From NCBI GenBank assembly GCA_963788125.1, contig CAWBFN010000001.1:1984001-2048000 (forward strand): a DNA stretch of 64,000 nucleotides, written 5' to 3'. Each line of letters starts with the position of its first letter. Positions within the stretch are counted from its first letter, which is position 1. Below the pieces are notes generated by a model, which saw nothing but the letters and a program-made list of their open reading frames with translations, did no database searches and was not told the origin of the DNA. This DNA comes from Bog-473 sp963788125. GTDB taxonomy: Bacteria; Actinomycetota; Acidimicrobiia; Acidimicrobiales; RAAP-2. The translations under genes were made by a program, and so were the position numbers. This document shows, one piece after another, positions 9,185 to 17,126 of the stretch.

Positions 9185-10420
9185 CTCGCTGATTCGGCGG
9201 AGCGCGTAGGTCGGGTCGTAGCGGTAGTGTCGGTCGCCCGGCGGCCCGTGGTGCTCCTCCGAGATCCGGATGTCGGCCATACGGTCGAGCACGCGGTTCA
9301 GTGACACCCGGGCTTCGGCCCGGGCCAGCGACCCGCCGGGACAGGCGCCGATGCCCCGGCCGAAGGCGATGTGCTCGCGAGCGTTAGGCCGATCGATGTC
9401 GAGCTCGTTCGGGTTGTCGAAGTGCCGCGGATCGCGGTTGCAGGCACCGAGCAGCATCGAGACCGTGGTTCCCGCCTTCATCCCCACTCCGGCGAGTTCG
9501 GTGCTCTTGCGGGTTAGCCGGAAGTTTGCCTTGATCGCGCTCTCCAGCCGGAGGCACTCCTCGACGTAGTTGGCGATCTTGCTACGGTCCTCGCGCAGGG
9601 CCCTCTGGAGGGCGGGATCCTCGGCCAGGAACTGGACAGAGGCGGCGAGCAGGTGCACGGTCGTCCCCCGTCCCGCCGCGAAGAGGAACGACGAGAGCGA
9701 CACCACCTCCTCGAGGGCGGGTGTAGAGCCGTCGGGAAATGTGGCGAGCGCGATCTTGGTGAGGGTGTCGCCCGTGGGCTCTCGCCGGCGGTCCTCGATG
9801 TACTCGGCGAACCACTTCTCCAGGTTCTTGGCGTGGCCGCCGGTGTACTTCGACCCGTCGATATTGCCGAGGACCGGCGTCTCGAATGCATCGCGGAACT
9901 TGGGGTGGTCGCCCTCCGGCACCCCGAGGATGTTGGTGATCGTGAGCGTCGCGTACGGCTCGGCATAGCCCTTGACGAATTCACACCGACCCTGCTCGAC
10001 GAACGAGTCGATCTCCCGATCGGCGAGCCGCCAGAAGAACTCCTCGTTGTCCTGGAGGCGTCTGGGCGTCAGCAGTCGGGTGAGCAGGTGGCGGTGCCGC
10101 GCGTGGTTCGGCGGGTCCTGGGTGATGACGTGGTCGCTCATCAGGAAGACGTCGCGATACTCCTCAATGAGGTGGCTGATGTCGTCACCCTCAGCCTCCA
10201 CCGGCAGTCCGGGCACGGGGCCGCCGACGGTGTTGATGCGCGAGTACGCGTCGTTGTCGCGCATGACCGCAATGGCCTCGTCATAGCCTGTCACCAGGGC
10301 CGAGTTGCGCATGCCATGGTGCACGGGGCAGTCGCCCCGCAGCCATTCGAAGTACGGGTACGGGTCATCGACGATGGAGGGCTCGGTGAAGTAGTCGACG
10401 GCCTCGAAATCGACGCTCAT
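9155..10420 (-). CDS. cytochrome P450
   Basis: This is a soluble 421-residue P450 of actinobacterial catabolic type. ExxR is at 288-291, and the heme loop FGRGIGACPGG has the Cys thiolate at residue 360. The I-helix motif is AAGRGTT (248-254): the usual acid before the Thr pair is Gly252, which is unusual for an O2-activating P450. The frame is open to 10465, but the ATG at 10420 follows GGGGGAAGAGG and gives a normal N-terminus. Electron partners are not encoded here. It is divergent from the flavin monooxygenase gene, with two related operator-like repeats between them. Confidence 0.9.
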   Translation of the reverse strand: MSVDFEAVDYFTEPSIVDDPYPYFEWLRGDCPVHHGMRNSALVTGYDEAIAVMRDNDAYSRINTVGGPVPGLPVEAEGDDISHLIEEYRDVFLMSDHVITQDPPNHARHRHLLTRLLTPRRLQDNEEFFWRLADREIDSFVEQGRCEFVKGYAEPYATLTITNILGVPEGDHPKFRDAFETPVLGNIDGSKYTGGHAKNLEKWFAEYIEDRRREPTGDTLTKIALATFPDGSTPALEEVVSLSSFLFAAGRGTTVHLLAASVQFLAEDPALQRALREDRSKIANYVEECLRLESAIKANFRLTRKSTELAGVGMKAGTTVSMLLGACNRDPRHFDNPNELDIDRPNAREHIAFGRGIGACPGGSLARAEARVSLNRVLDRMADIRISEEHHGPPGDRHYRYDPTYALRRISELHLEFTPIG

Positions 10421-10474
10421 CCTCTTCCCCCTACCTCCACCTTTTGGCGACCACCATTGCAACATCTTCCCCGC

Positions 10475-10494
10475 CGTTAGTCAAGTGCATAACG
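10475..10494. promoter_or_regulatory. inverted repeat CGTTA-N10-TAACG
   Basis: A perfect 5-bp-arm repeat lies 55 bp upstream of the P450 start. Its core, GTTAGTCAAGTGCATAAC, matches the layout of the second site at 10549 (GTTAG...TAAC over 18 bp), so both are probably sites for one regulator. The TetR at 11882 is the nearest candidate. Confidence 0.55.
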
Positions 10495-10548
10495 GTGCGA
10501 CGCCGGACTCCGCGACTTGCATCGATGGAGCGGCACCGGTACATTCCG

Positions 10549-10566
10549 GTTAGGCATTCGACTAAC
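10549..10566. promoter_or_regulatory. inverted repeat GTTAG-N8-CTAAC
   Basis: A perfect 5-bp-arm inverted repeat ends 34 bp before the flavin monooxygenase ATG. It shares the 18-bp frame and the GTTAGnCA start with the site at 10475, on the P450 side of the same divergent region. Confidence 0.6.
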
Positions 10567-10606
10567 GCCGTGGGGGCGTCATGAATGCCGTGGGGGTGTC
10601 ATGAAG
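10567..10606 (+). repeat. tandem 20-bp duplication at a start codon
   Basis: Two 20-bp units, GCCGTGGGGGCGTCATGAAT and GCCGTGGGGGTGTCATGAAG, lie head to tail with two mismatches. Each contains a G-run and an ATG. The second ATG (10601) opens the monooxygenase gene. The first opens a 7-codon frame whose TGA overlaps that ATG (ATGA), so it may act as a short leader. Confidence 0.7.
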
Positions 10607-11800
10607 GTCGTCGAACGACTCTCGAGCGATGACGGGCCGGCACGGGCGGCGTCGCCCGAAGCCGCAGCGCGTGCCTTTGTGCCGCGGATCCGGGAGCTGG
10701 CCCGGCAGATGGAGCTGGCGCGCCGCATGGACGACGACCTCGTCGAGGCCATGGATGCGGCGGGACTGTTCTCGGTCGTCGTGCCCAAACGGTGGGGTGG
10801 CCCCGGGCTGGGACCCCACGAGCTCAACACGGTGATCGAGACCGTCGCCCACGGCGACGTCTCGACGGCCTGGGTCACCGGCTTCTACAACCTGCACAAC
10901 TGGCTCTTGTGCCGTTACCCCCTCGAGGTCCAAGAGGAGCTCTTCGCCGACCGCGCCTCGGTCCGCGCCGCGGCCATCCTGTCGCCCCCGGGTTCGGCCG
11001 AGCGGGTCGAGGGGGGGCTCCGGGTCAGCGGCCGATGGGGCTACGCCACAGGGATGCTGCACGCCTCGCACGCCCTGGTGCCGGTCATGGTCGACGGAGA
11101 GCTCCTCTGGGCCATCGTGGCACGCGGGCAGCTCGAGATCCTCGATGACTGGGACGTGGCAGCCATGTCGGCCACCGGGAGCGTGACGATCGTGGCCACC
11201 GACGCCCTCGTACCATCGGCGTGGGCCATGCCGTTCGGCAAGATGATGTCGGCGACGGACCACGACGGACTGTTCCACGAGGAGGAAGTCATGCGCCTTC
11301 CCTTCTCGGTGTTGACCTACGGCACGGCGTCGCTGTATGTGGGAGCGCTCGACGCCGCCGTGGAGATGATGCGGGAGCGGATGGAGACCTCGTCGGGCCA
11401 GAACAGCCCACCGCGCAAGGAGCGGTCGCTGATGCGGGTGCGGTGGGTGAACGCCTACCAGACGGCGCGGATCATGCACCTCGTGCGCGATGCCGCGACC
11501 GAGGAGGCGATCCAGATCGCCCGCCAAGGCCGGCCGCAGACGCTCGAGGAGGAGTCACGGGCCCAGCTCCACATCCTGACCTTGCGCCATACCGTGCGTG
11601 ACACCCTTCGGGACCTGGTCGACGGCAACGGGACGAGCGGGTACCGATCGGACAACCACCTGCGCAGGATGTCGGCCGACATCGCCATGGTGTCGACGCA
11701 CGCGATCCACGGCGAGTACGACGTCATGATGGACCGCTACGCTCGGTGGCTGCTCGGAATGGGTTTCGCGCCCGGCGATCCCGGCTACCGGATGACGTAG
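10601..11800 (+). CDS. acyl-CoA dehydrogenase-fold flavin monooxygenase (HsaA-like)
   Basis: This 399-residue protein has the acyl-CoA dehydrogenase fold of group D flavin monooxygenases such as HsaA and IacA: an N-terminal helical domain with DAAGLFSVVVPKRWGGPG, a central beta domain (VSGRWGYATGM) and a C-terminal helical bundle. Such enzymes take reduced flavin from a separate reductase and hydroxylate aromatic or indolic substrates; no reductase gene is visible here. The frame is open to 10517, but the ATG at 10601 fits the family. A TetR gene follows 81 bp downstream. A genuine acyl-CoA dehydrogenase is less likely. Confidence 0.75.
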   Translation: MKVVERLSSDDGPARAASPEAAARAFVPRIRELARQMELARRMDDDLVEAMDAAGLFSVVVPKRWGGPGLGPHELNTVIETVAHGDVSTAWVTGFYNLHNWLLCRYPLEVQEELFADRASVRAAAILSPPGSAERVEGGLRVSGRWGYATGMLHASHALVPVMVDGELLWAIVARGQLEILDDWDVAAMSATGSVTIVATDALVPSAWAMPFGKMMSATDHDGLFHEEEVMRLPFSVLTYGTASLYVGALDAAVEMMRERMETSSGQNSPPRKERSLMRVRWVNAYQTARIMHLVRDAATEEAIQIARQGRPQTLEEESRAQLHILTLRHTVRDTLRDLVDGNGTSGYRSDNHLRRMSADIAMVSTHAIHGEYDVMMDRYARWLLGMGFAPGDPGYRMT

Positions 11801-11881
11801 GGGACGGCACGACGACGCGGCTCAAGCGAGTGCGCGACGAGGTCGACGTGGGCCAGACAATGGCTCGAGGAGGTCGTAGAC

Positions 11882-12505
11882 ATGGCATCGGCCCGGCCGA
11901 ACGAGGAAGAGGAGACCTCGGCCCGCACGGCGTTGCTCGATGCCGCCGAGCGGCTCATGCTCAGCGACGGGTACGCCGCGGTAACCTCGCGACGGGTCGG
12001 GGCGGAGGCCGGTGTGAACCCCGGGTTGGTCTACTACTACTTCGGGCCGAAGGATGTCCTCTTGGTGGAGGTATTCCGGCGGAGCGCGACGCGGATGTTG
12101 GAACGCCAAACGGAGGCGCTCGCCTCCGAGCAGCCCCTTTGGTCACTGTGGGAACTGATCCGCGACCAGACCAACACGGCCCTCAACCTGGAGTTCCTCG
12201 CGCTGGGCAACCACCGCAAGACGGTCCGGGCAGAACTCAAGGCGTTCTCGGTTCGGTTCCGTCGCATGCAGTTCGCTGGGCTGTCGAAGGTGCTGGCGGA
12301 GCACGGAGTCGACACGCAACTGTGGCCGCCGGAGGCCGTCATGCTGCTCATGGACGGTGTGTCCCGATTCCTTCTCGAGGAGGACACCTATGGCCTCAAC
12401 CTGGGGCACACCCAAACTGTCGCCGTCGTCGAACGACTCATCCGCGAATTGGAGGGGGAGCGGCGCGTGCGACGGCGTCCCACGCGTGGCCGACGGACCG
12501 CGTGA
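11882..12505 (+). CDS. TetR family transcriptional regulator
   Basis: This is a 207-residue protein with the HTH ending in GVNPGLVYYYF (about residues 40-60) and a basic C-terminal tail (RRVRRRPTRGRR). A GAGGAGG ribosome-binding site precedes the ATG. It lies downstream of the flavin monooxygenase in the same direction and could be cotranscribed with it. The two GTTAG-type operators at 10475 and 10549 are its plausible sites, but no direct evidence links them. Confidence 0.85.
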   Translation: MASARPNEEEETSARTALLDAAERLMLSDGYAAVTSRRVGAEAGVNPGLVYYYFGPKDVLLVEVFRRSATRMLERQTEALASEQPLWSLWELIRDQTNTALNLEFLALGNHRKTVRAELKAFSVRFRRMQFAGLSKVLAEHGVDTQLWPPEAVMLLMDGVSRFLLEEDTYGLNLGHTQTVAVVERLIRELEGERRVRRRPTRGRRTA

Positions 12506-12591
12506 GGGGACACCGCACGGCAAACCGCTCCGAGGGAAACGTCTCGCCGACGAGCCCCGCCAACAACCACGACCACTAGAGTGAGGCCCCG

Positions 12592-12681
12592 GTGGGCACA
12601 GACCGTTCGGTGATGCTGCAGCTGGCGGCGGAGGAGGCGCGCCCGGGCGGGACCGTCCACGTCACCGGCGGGGACCCATGA
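12592..12681 (+). CDS. possible 29-residue ORF overlapping cysQ start
   Basis: A GTG frame at 12592 encodes 29 residues (VGTDRSVMLQLAAEEARPGG and nine more) and stops in an ATGA overlap with the phosphatase gene at 12678. The overlap suggests translational coupling. The phosphatase has no strong ribosome-binding site of its own, which makes coupling useful. It may instead be the tail of a lost upstream gene. I recognise no family. Confidence 0.3.
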   Translation: MGTDRSVMLQLAAEEARPGGTVHVTGGDP

Positions 12682-13397
12682 CAAACGATCACGAGGTCGC
12701 GGCAACCCTGGCGTCCGAAGCTGGCGAGCTGCTTGTGGCCATCCGGTCACGAGGTGGTAGCGAGGGCGACCGGCTCTCCAACGAGCTGCTCCTTCGCCGT
12801 CTCGCCGAACTTCGACCAGATGACGCCGTGCTCTCGGAGGAGAGCGTCGACGACCCGGTTCGCCTCGAGCGCCGCCGCGTCTGGATTGTCGACCCACTCG
12901 ACGGCACCCGAGAGTACGGTGAGCCGCCCCGCGAAGACTGGGCCGTTCACGTGGCGCTCGCCGTCGACGGCCGTCCACTCGTGGGCGCGGTGGCGCTGCC
13001 GGCAGTCGGCCGGGTCTTCTCGACCTCCAACCCGCCCGTGGTGGCGCCCCCGGTTGCCGGACCGATCCGTCTTGCCGTGTCCAGGACGCGCCCACCTGCG
13101 TGCGTCGACGACCTCCTTGGCCGACTAGATGCCGTCTTGGTCCCGATGGGTTCCGCCGGTGCCAAGGCAATGGCCGTCGTCAGGGGGCTCGTCGATGTCT
13201 ACGCGCATTCGGGAGGTCAGTACGAGTGGGATTCGTGTGCACCCGTCGCCGTCGCGAGTGCGGCCGGATTACACGTCTCGAGACTGGACGGATCGCCTCT
13301 GCGTTACAACGAGCCCAATCCGTACCTGCCCGACCTGCTCGTTACCCGCCCCGAGATCGCTGGTCGTGTCCTCGAGGCCTTGAACGGGCCGTGGTGA
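12678..13397 (+). CDS. cysQ: inositol monophosphatase family phosphatase, CysQ-like
   Basis: This is a 239-residue Mg2+- and Li+-sensitive phosphatase-family protein. The metal-binding residues are seen in LSEES (52-56), the signature WIVDPLDGTREY (DPLDGT at 72-77) and EWDSCAP near residue 183. TREY after DGT is typical of 3'(2'),5'-bisphosphate nucleotidases (CysQ), which recycle PAP left by sulfotransferases and sulfate assimilation. A PAPS-dependent sulfotransferase occurs at 1031 in the same window. Fructose- or inositol-phosphatase activity cannot be excluded. Confidence 0.85.
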   Translation: MTNDHEVAATLASEAGELLVAIRSRGGSEGDRLSNELLLRRLAELRPDDAVLSEESVDDPVRLERRRVWIVDPLDGTREYGEPPREDWAVHVALAVDGRPLVGAVALPAVGRVFSTSNPPVVAPPVAGPIRLAVSRTRPPACVDDLLGRLDAVLVPMGSAGAKAMAVVRGLVDVYAHSGGQYEWDSCAPVAVASAAGLHVSRLDGSPLRYNEPNPYLPDLLVTRPEIAGRVLEALNGPW

Positions 13398-13421
13398 GCG
13401 GCCGTGCCAGACGTGTGGGGG

Positions 13422-13493
13422 CTAACGAGCCTTGACCATGAAGTAGACGATACCGACGGCGATGAGCACGTCGGAGTACCACCTCGCGCACAC
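13422..13493 (-). CDS. possible 23-residue membrane micro-ORF
   Basis: On the minus strand a GTG at 13493 opens 23 codons reading VCARWYSDVLIAVGIVYFMV then KAR. A GGAGGAGGG purine run sits immediately before the GTG. The peptide is one hydrophobic helix followed by a basic end, as in single-pass micro-proteins. It could also be the tail of a deleted membrane protein. Convergent with cysQ. Confidence 0.3.
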   Translation of the reverse strand: MCARWYSDVLIAVGIVYFMVKAR

Positions 13494-13522
13494 CCCTCCT
13501 CCGGCTCGCACGCAGACACGCG

Positions 13523-13554
13523 GCACGCAGGCACGCAGGCACGCAGGCACGCAG
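13523..13554 (+). repeat. 8-bp tandem repeat (GCACGCAG x4)
   Basis: Four exact copies of an 8-bp unit end two bases before the GTG proposed as the amidase start. The array shifts frame each unit and occupies the place of a ribosome-binding site, so slippage here could alter expression of the amidase. Confidence 0.7.
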
Positions 13555-13556
13555 GC

Positions 13557-15167
13557 GTGAGTAGAGTCGCCCAGGTGGCGTCAGACCTGAATCACGGGAT
13601 AGCGCGCCCGGCCCTGGTGCAGGTTCTGGCCTTCCTGCTGCTCGTGACGATAGTGGCGATCTCCTCGGGCGCGCTTGCGAGGAGGTCGGGTGCAACGGTG
13701 GCGTTTCCCCGCGCCGAGGGCTTCGCCCCCGCTGCCGATTCGGTCATCCCGTTCGGCGGCGCGTCCCTCGGCGTGAACGTGTTGAGCAGTCCCCTGCACG
13801 CGCCGGTCGTGGGCATGGCCGCCACCCCGGACGGCAAGGGCTACTGGCTGGTCGCCTCGGACGGCGGGATCTTCAGCTTCGGCGACGCCCCGTTCTTGGG
13901 CTCCGAAGGTGGCGTCGCATTCGACGCGCCGGTCGTGGGCATGGCCGCCACCCCGGACGGCAAGGGCTACTGGCTGGTCGCCTCGGACGGCGGGATCTTC
14001 AGCTTCGGCGACGCCCCGTTCTTGGGCTCCGAAGGTGGCGTCGCACTCGACGCGCCGGTCGTGGGCACGGCCGCCACCCCGGACGGCAAGGGCTACTGGC
14101 TGGTCGCCTCGGACGGCGGGATCTTCAGCTTCGGCGACGCCCCGTTCTTGGGCTCCGAAGGTGGCGTCGCACTCGACGCGCCGGTCGTGGGCATGGCCGC
14201 CACCCCGGACGGCAAGGGCTACTGGCTGGTCGCCTCGGACGGCGGGATCTTCAGCTTCGGCGACGCCCCGTTCTTGGGCTCCGAAGGTGGCGTCGCACTC
14301 GACGCGCCGGTCGTGGGCATGGCCGCCACCCCGGACGGCAAGGGCTACTGGCTGGTCGCCTCGGACGGCGGGATCTTCAGCTTCGGCGACGCCCCGTTCT
14401 TGGGCTCCGAAGGTGGCGCCCCGCGCGGAGCATCGGCCGTGGGTATCGCTGCAACACCGCACGGGGGTGGCTACTGGATCGCGTTCGGGACCCAGTCTCC
14501 GCTGGCCGGGAAGGTCGTCGGCATCGATCCTGGGCACAACGGTCTCAACTACACCGACCCCCAGATCATCAATCAGCCGATCTGGAACGGCCGGGAACAG
14601 GAACCATGCGATACCACTGGAACCGCAACGGACAGCGGTTACACCGAAGCGCAGTACAACTTCAACGTCGCCACCTACCTGCAGACCGACCTTGAAGCCG
14701 AGGGTGCACGGGTGGTGATGACTCGTCCGAACAACTCCGGGGTCGGCCCGTGCGTCACCACGAGAGCGGCCATCGTAAATGACGCCCACGCCAATGTGGC
14801 GGTTGATATCCATGCTGACGGCGGCGCTGTCGACGGGCGGGGCTTTGCCGTCCTCGAGCCGGTGGCCGATGGTCCGAACAACGCCGTGATCGCTTCATCG
14901 GCTTCCTTCGCCGCCATCATGCGCGACTACTTCATGGCGGACACCGGGATGCCGGTGAGCACGTACGACGGGGTTGATGGGTTGCAATCTCGTAACAACT
15001 TGGCCGGCCTCAATCTCACCACGGTTCCCAAGGTGCTCATCGAATGCGGCAACATGCGCAACTCCACCGATGCGGCCATCCTGGTGACGCCTGCATTCCA
15101 GGAGGCTGCGGCCGCGGCAATGGCGCAGGCAATCACCGTGTACCTGACGGGCCATCCGGCGACGTAG
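13557..15167 (+). CDS. N-acetylmuramoyl-L-alanine amidase with 42-residue repeats
   Basis: This 536-residue exported protein starts with an uncleaved or cleaved hydrophobic segment (about residues 19-40). Five near-identical 42-residue repeats follow (82-291), each containing GKGYWLVASDGGIFSFGDAP, and a degenerate sixth. The C-terminal Amidase_3 domain begins near residue 318 with VVGIDPGHNG, and has the zinc ligands H of DPGH, E of the TEAQYNF region, H of DIHADGG, and the catalytic E of LIECGN. It should cleave peptide stems from peptidoglycan; the repeats probably bind the wall. The GTG start at 13557 is chosen for the signal segment; the frame is open to 13404. Confidence 0.85.
   Translation: MSRVAQVASDLNHGIARPALVQVLAFLLLVTIVAISSGALARRSGATVAFPRAEGFAPAADSVIPFGGASLGVNVLSSPLHAPVVGMAATPDGKGYWLVASDGGIFSFGDAPFLGSEGGVAFDAPVVGMAATPDGKGYWLVASDGGIFSFGDAPFLGSEGGVALDAPVVGTAATPDGKGYWLVASDGGIFSFGDAPFLGSEGGVALDAPVVGMAATPDGKGYWLVASDGGIFSFGDAPFLGSEGGVALDAPVVGMAATPDGKGYWLVASDGGIFSFGDAPFLGSEGGAPRGASAVGIAATPHGGGYWIAFGTQSPLAGKVVGIDPGHNGLNYTDPQIINQPIWNGREQEPCDTTGTATDSGYTEAQYNFNVATYLQTDLEAEGARVVMTRPNNSGVGPCVTTRAAIVNDAHANVAVDIHADGGAVDGRGFAVLEPVADGPNNAVIASSASFAAIMRDYFMADTGMPVSTYDGVDGLQSRNNLAGLNLTTVPKVLIECGNMRNSTDAAILVTPAFQEAAAAAMAQAITVYLTGHPAT
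13801..14430 (+). repeat. five tandem 126-bp coding repeats
   Basis: Five copies with an exact period of 126 bp (starts 13801, 13927, 14053, 14179, 14305) lie inside the amidase gene. They differ at only a few positions (for example GCATTCGAC versus GCACTCGAC at the joints, and ATG versus ACG in one copy). Near identity at DNA level points to recent duplication or gene conversion. Confidence 0.95.
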
Positions 15168-15334
15168 GTGGGGTGCTCGGTGCCTCTCTGACGAGAGGTT
15201 GATGGTATCGACACGGAGAAGGCGACGTACCCAGCTAGGGAGAACGTCCTCGGGTTCGATACTTCTCCGATTCGAATAACGTTGGTCTGTGGCCAACTAC
15301 ATCATCGACATTGCTGTGCAGGAGAGGAGATCAG

Positions 15335-15697
15335 ATGGCAGGTAACGACGAAGAGATCCCCCAGGGCTCCTGGCAAACGACGCTCCAAGCGCTGACCGTA
15401 CAGCATCAGGGAGATTTGGCGACCATAGAGGTGGACAATCTCGATCTGGGTGATCAATTCGAAGCGGAGCAAATCCCATTTTCATACGTTGAATACGATC
15501 CTCACGATGACGCGGTCAGCATAGGAGTCGGCGGACTAAATGGCAGTTATCCGGTGATGCTGCGTCACGCGGTCGAGCATCCGCAAAACATCTTCATTCA
15601 CACCTCAGAAGACGGCTCAGTCACCATTGACATCCGTTCACCTGACGGAACGACGACACTCGTTACGCTTTCGGCTCTACCAGAACTCCCAGCCTAA
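15335..15697 (+). CDS. DUF5335 family protein
   Basis: This is a 120-residue soluble protein. WQTTLQALTVQHQGDLATIEV, the central EVDNLDLGDQFEAEQIPF and YVEYDPHDDAVSIGVGG match the small DUF5335 family, whose function is unknown. The ATG at 15335 follows GGAGAGGAGATC; the open frame extends to 15311. It stands alone between the amidase and the zincin gene. Confidence 0.7.
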   Translation: MAGNDEEIPQGSWQTTLQALTVQHQGDLATIEVDNLDLGDQFEAEQIPFSYVEYDPHDDAVSIGVGGLNGSYPVMLRHAVEHPQNIFIHTSEDGSVTIDIRSPDGTTTLVTLSALPELPA

Positions 15698-15810
15698 ACC
15701 CTGCTACTCGAAGAGGCGCTGTCGGCGTACCTATATGAGGTCGCGGTCGAGGACGAGGTCAGATTCACAGCTCGAGGCGGAGGGTTTCGATCGCTGGCAA
15801 GCTGGTCGAC

Positions 15811-16152
15811 ATGGAGCCGATCGACGTGGATGCGTTCGAGGCGCTTGTGGCCGATGCCTTGGCGACGATCCCCGATGAACTGCGAGCGGGGATGGAGAAC
15901 GTGGCGATCATTATCGACAATGAAAGCCCGCCCGGCTCGCTCTACGGCCTTTACGAAGGCGTCCCCCTTACGAAACGGGGCGGCTACGCGGGGGCAAATC
16001 CCGATCGAATCACACTCTTCCTCGCCACGATCTGTCGGTCCGTCAGCACCACCGACGACCTGGCCCGCCGCGTGCGCGTCACGTTGCTTCACGAGGTCGG
16101 ACATCACTTCGGCATTGGTGAGGCTCGACTGAAAGAGTTGGGCTGGTCCTGA
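15811..16152 (+). CDS. zincin-like metallopeptidase family protein
   Basis: This 113-residue protein belongs to the minimal zincin family (PF06262 type). The zinc motif HEVGHHFGIGE spans residues 94-104 (His94, Glu95, His98, with the third ligand further on), and the acidic DELRAGMENVAIII segment is typical of its N-terminus. It is cytosolic by sequence. Protease activity has rarely been shown for this family. The ATG at 15811 has no strong ribosome-binding site. Confidence 0.8.
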   Translation: MEPIDVDAFEALVADALATIPDELRAGMENVAIIIDNESPPGSLYGLYEGVPLTKRGGYAGANPDRITLFLATICRSVSTTDDLARRVRVTLLHEVGHHFGIGEARLKELGWS

Positions 16153-16455
16153 TCACTCTGCCGGCCTGCCGTGCCACCCTCACTAGCCCGAGGTCCGGCA
16201 ATACTCGAGGTGTCCTCACGACCATGCCGCCCAGGGGCAACCAGGAGGCTCACACGAACGTGAGTCCCCTCGGCCGAGCTCTGCATCTCGACATTTCCGT
16301 CGTGCGCGGCAACAATGCCACGGACTATCGCCAGACCCAGAATCGAAGCCGGGCGATCCGGTCATGGCTCCACATCGGAAACTCCGCGGAGTGCGGCGAC
16401 CATCAAACGGCGGAGCCGTCGATCGACAACGTGCACATGAACCTCTTGGTGGGTG
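16104..16455 (-). pseudogene. histidine kinase C-terminal relic
   Basis: On the minus strand one frame reads LGLAIVRGIVAAHDGNVEMQ followed by SSAEGTHVRVSLLV, the G2 box and end of a sensor kinase ATPase domain. A second frame upstream reads EVHVHVVDRRLRRLMVAAL, which resembles the N box. The two are out of frame and the segment between them is missing, so this is a decayed kinase fragment. It overlaps the 3' end of the zincin gene on the other strand. No response regulator is nearby. Confidence 0.5.
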
Positions 16456-16533
16456 CATCAGGTCGCTGAGGCCCCCAACCATTTTGCGCGGAGCCGTCAC
16501 CTGCCGCTGGCACGCACTTCTACCTGCCGGCGC

Positions 16534-17034
16534 TCAGAGGTCCACCACGTAGACAGGCACCAACGCGGCGTAGCTGGCTGCCATGGCGCGCTCGTGATCG
16601 ACGGTCTCAGCGCTCTCGTACGCCGTGAATGTCAGCGGTAGGCGGTCCGGATCGTACCCATAGACAACCTGGATTCCGGCTTCGTGAAGCACCTGGCGAT
16701 GACGAAGCGAGTCGAATGCGCGGAGGCGTTCTTCCACCCGATCGAGCTCGGTGAGCAACCCGACATGGCACGTCAGCGAGCGCACGCCAAGAGATTGCGA
16801 TCCGTGATGAATTGCGTTGCTCGGAGCTCCTCGGAGATAGAGGGTGAACGGTCCCGTTTCGCAACCGCCAAGGACGCACACTTGGTCTTGCCGAAGTACT
16901 TGCCCGAGGCTCATGACGTCCTGGTAGAGCGTGCTTGACCGATCAAGATCTAGGACGTTGATCACGATGGAACGGATCGACCACGAGGAAACGTCGTTGA
17001 CCAAACGAGCACCACTTTTCTTGGAACGAGACAT
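16534..17034 (-). CDS. VOC (glyoxalase/bleomycin-resistance) family protein
   Basis: This 166-residue protein shows the vicinal-oxygen-chelate pattern: SIRSIVINVLDLDRSSTLYQ at residues 18-37, a strand ending FTLYLRG, and LTCHVGLLTELDRVEERLRA in the second half. A metal-binding His is in TCHVG. The substrate is unknown. It stands between the kinase relic and the TauE/SafE gene, with which it is divergent. Confidence 0.7.
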   Translation of the reverse strand: MSRSKKSGARLVNDVSSWSIRSIVINVLDLDRSSTLYQDVMSLGQVLRQDQVCVLGGCETGPFTLYLRGAPSNAIHHGSQSLGVRSLTCHVGLLTELDRVEERLRAFDSLRHRQVLHEAGIQVVYGYDPDRLPLTFTAYESAETVDHERAMAASYAALVPVYVVDL

Positions 17035-17126
17035 CTACTGGCATCACGTGAGGCTCACAGCGGGCGGGGCGTCACCTCCTCGGCACCCCCTTGATGTCCG
17101 TTCCCCCGGACGCTAGACCCTCCCCC

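Noticed and set aside
12388..13170. 260-codon minus-strand frame over the TetR end and cysQ
   Set aside because: Arg/Pro-rich composition, no motif, opposite to a gene with the complete phosphatase signature.
13581..14813. 410-codon minus-strand frame opposite the amidase gene
   Set aside because: It consists of the complement of the 126-bp repeats (FGAQERGVAEAEDPAVRGDQ over and over) and has no family match; it is a by-product of high G+C coding on the other strand.
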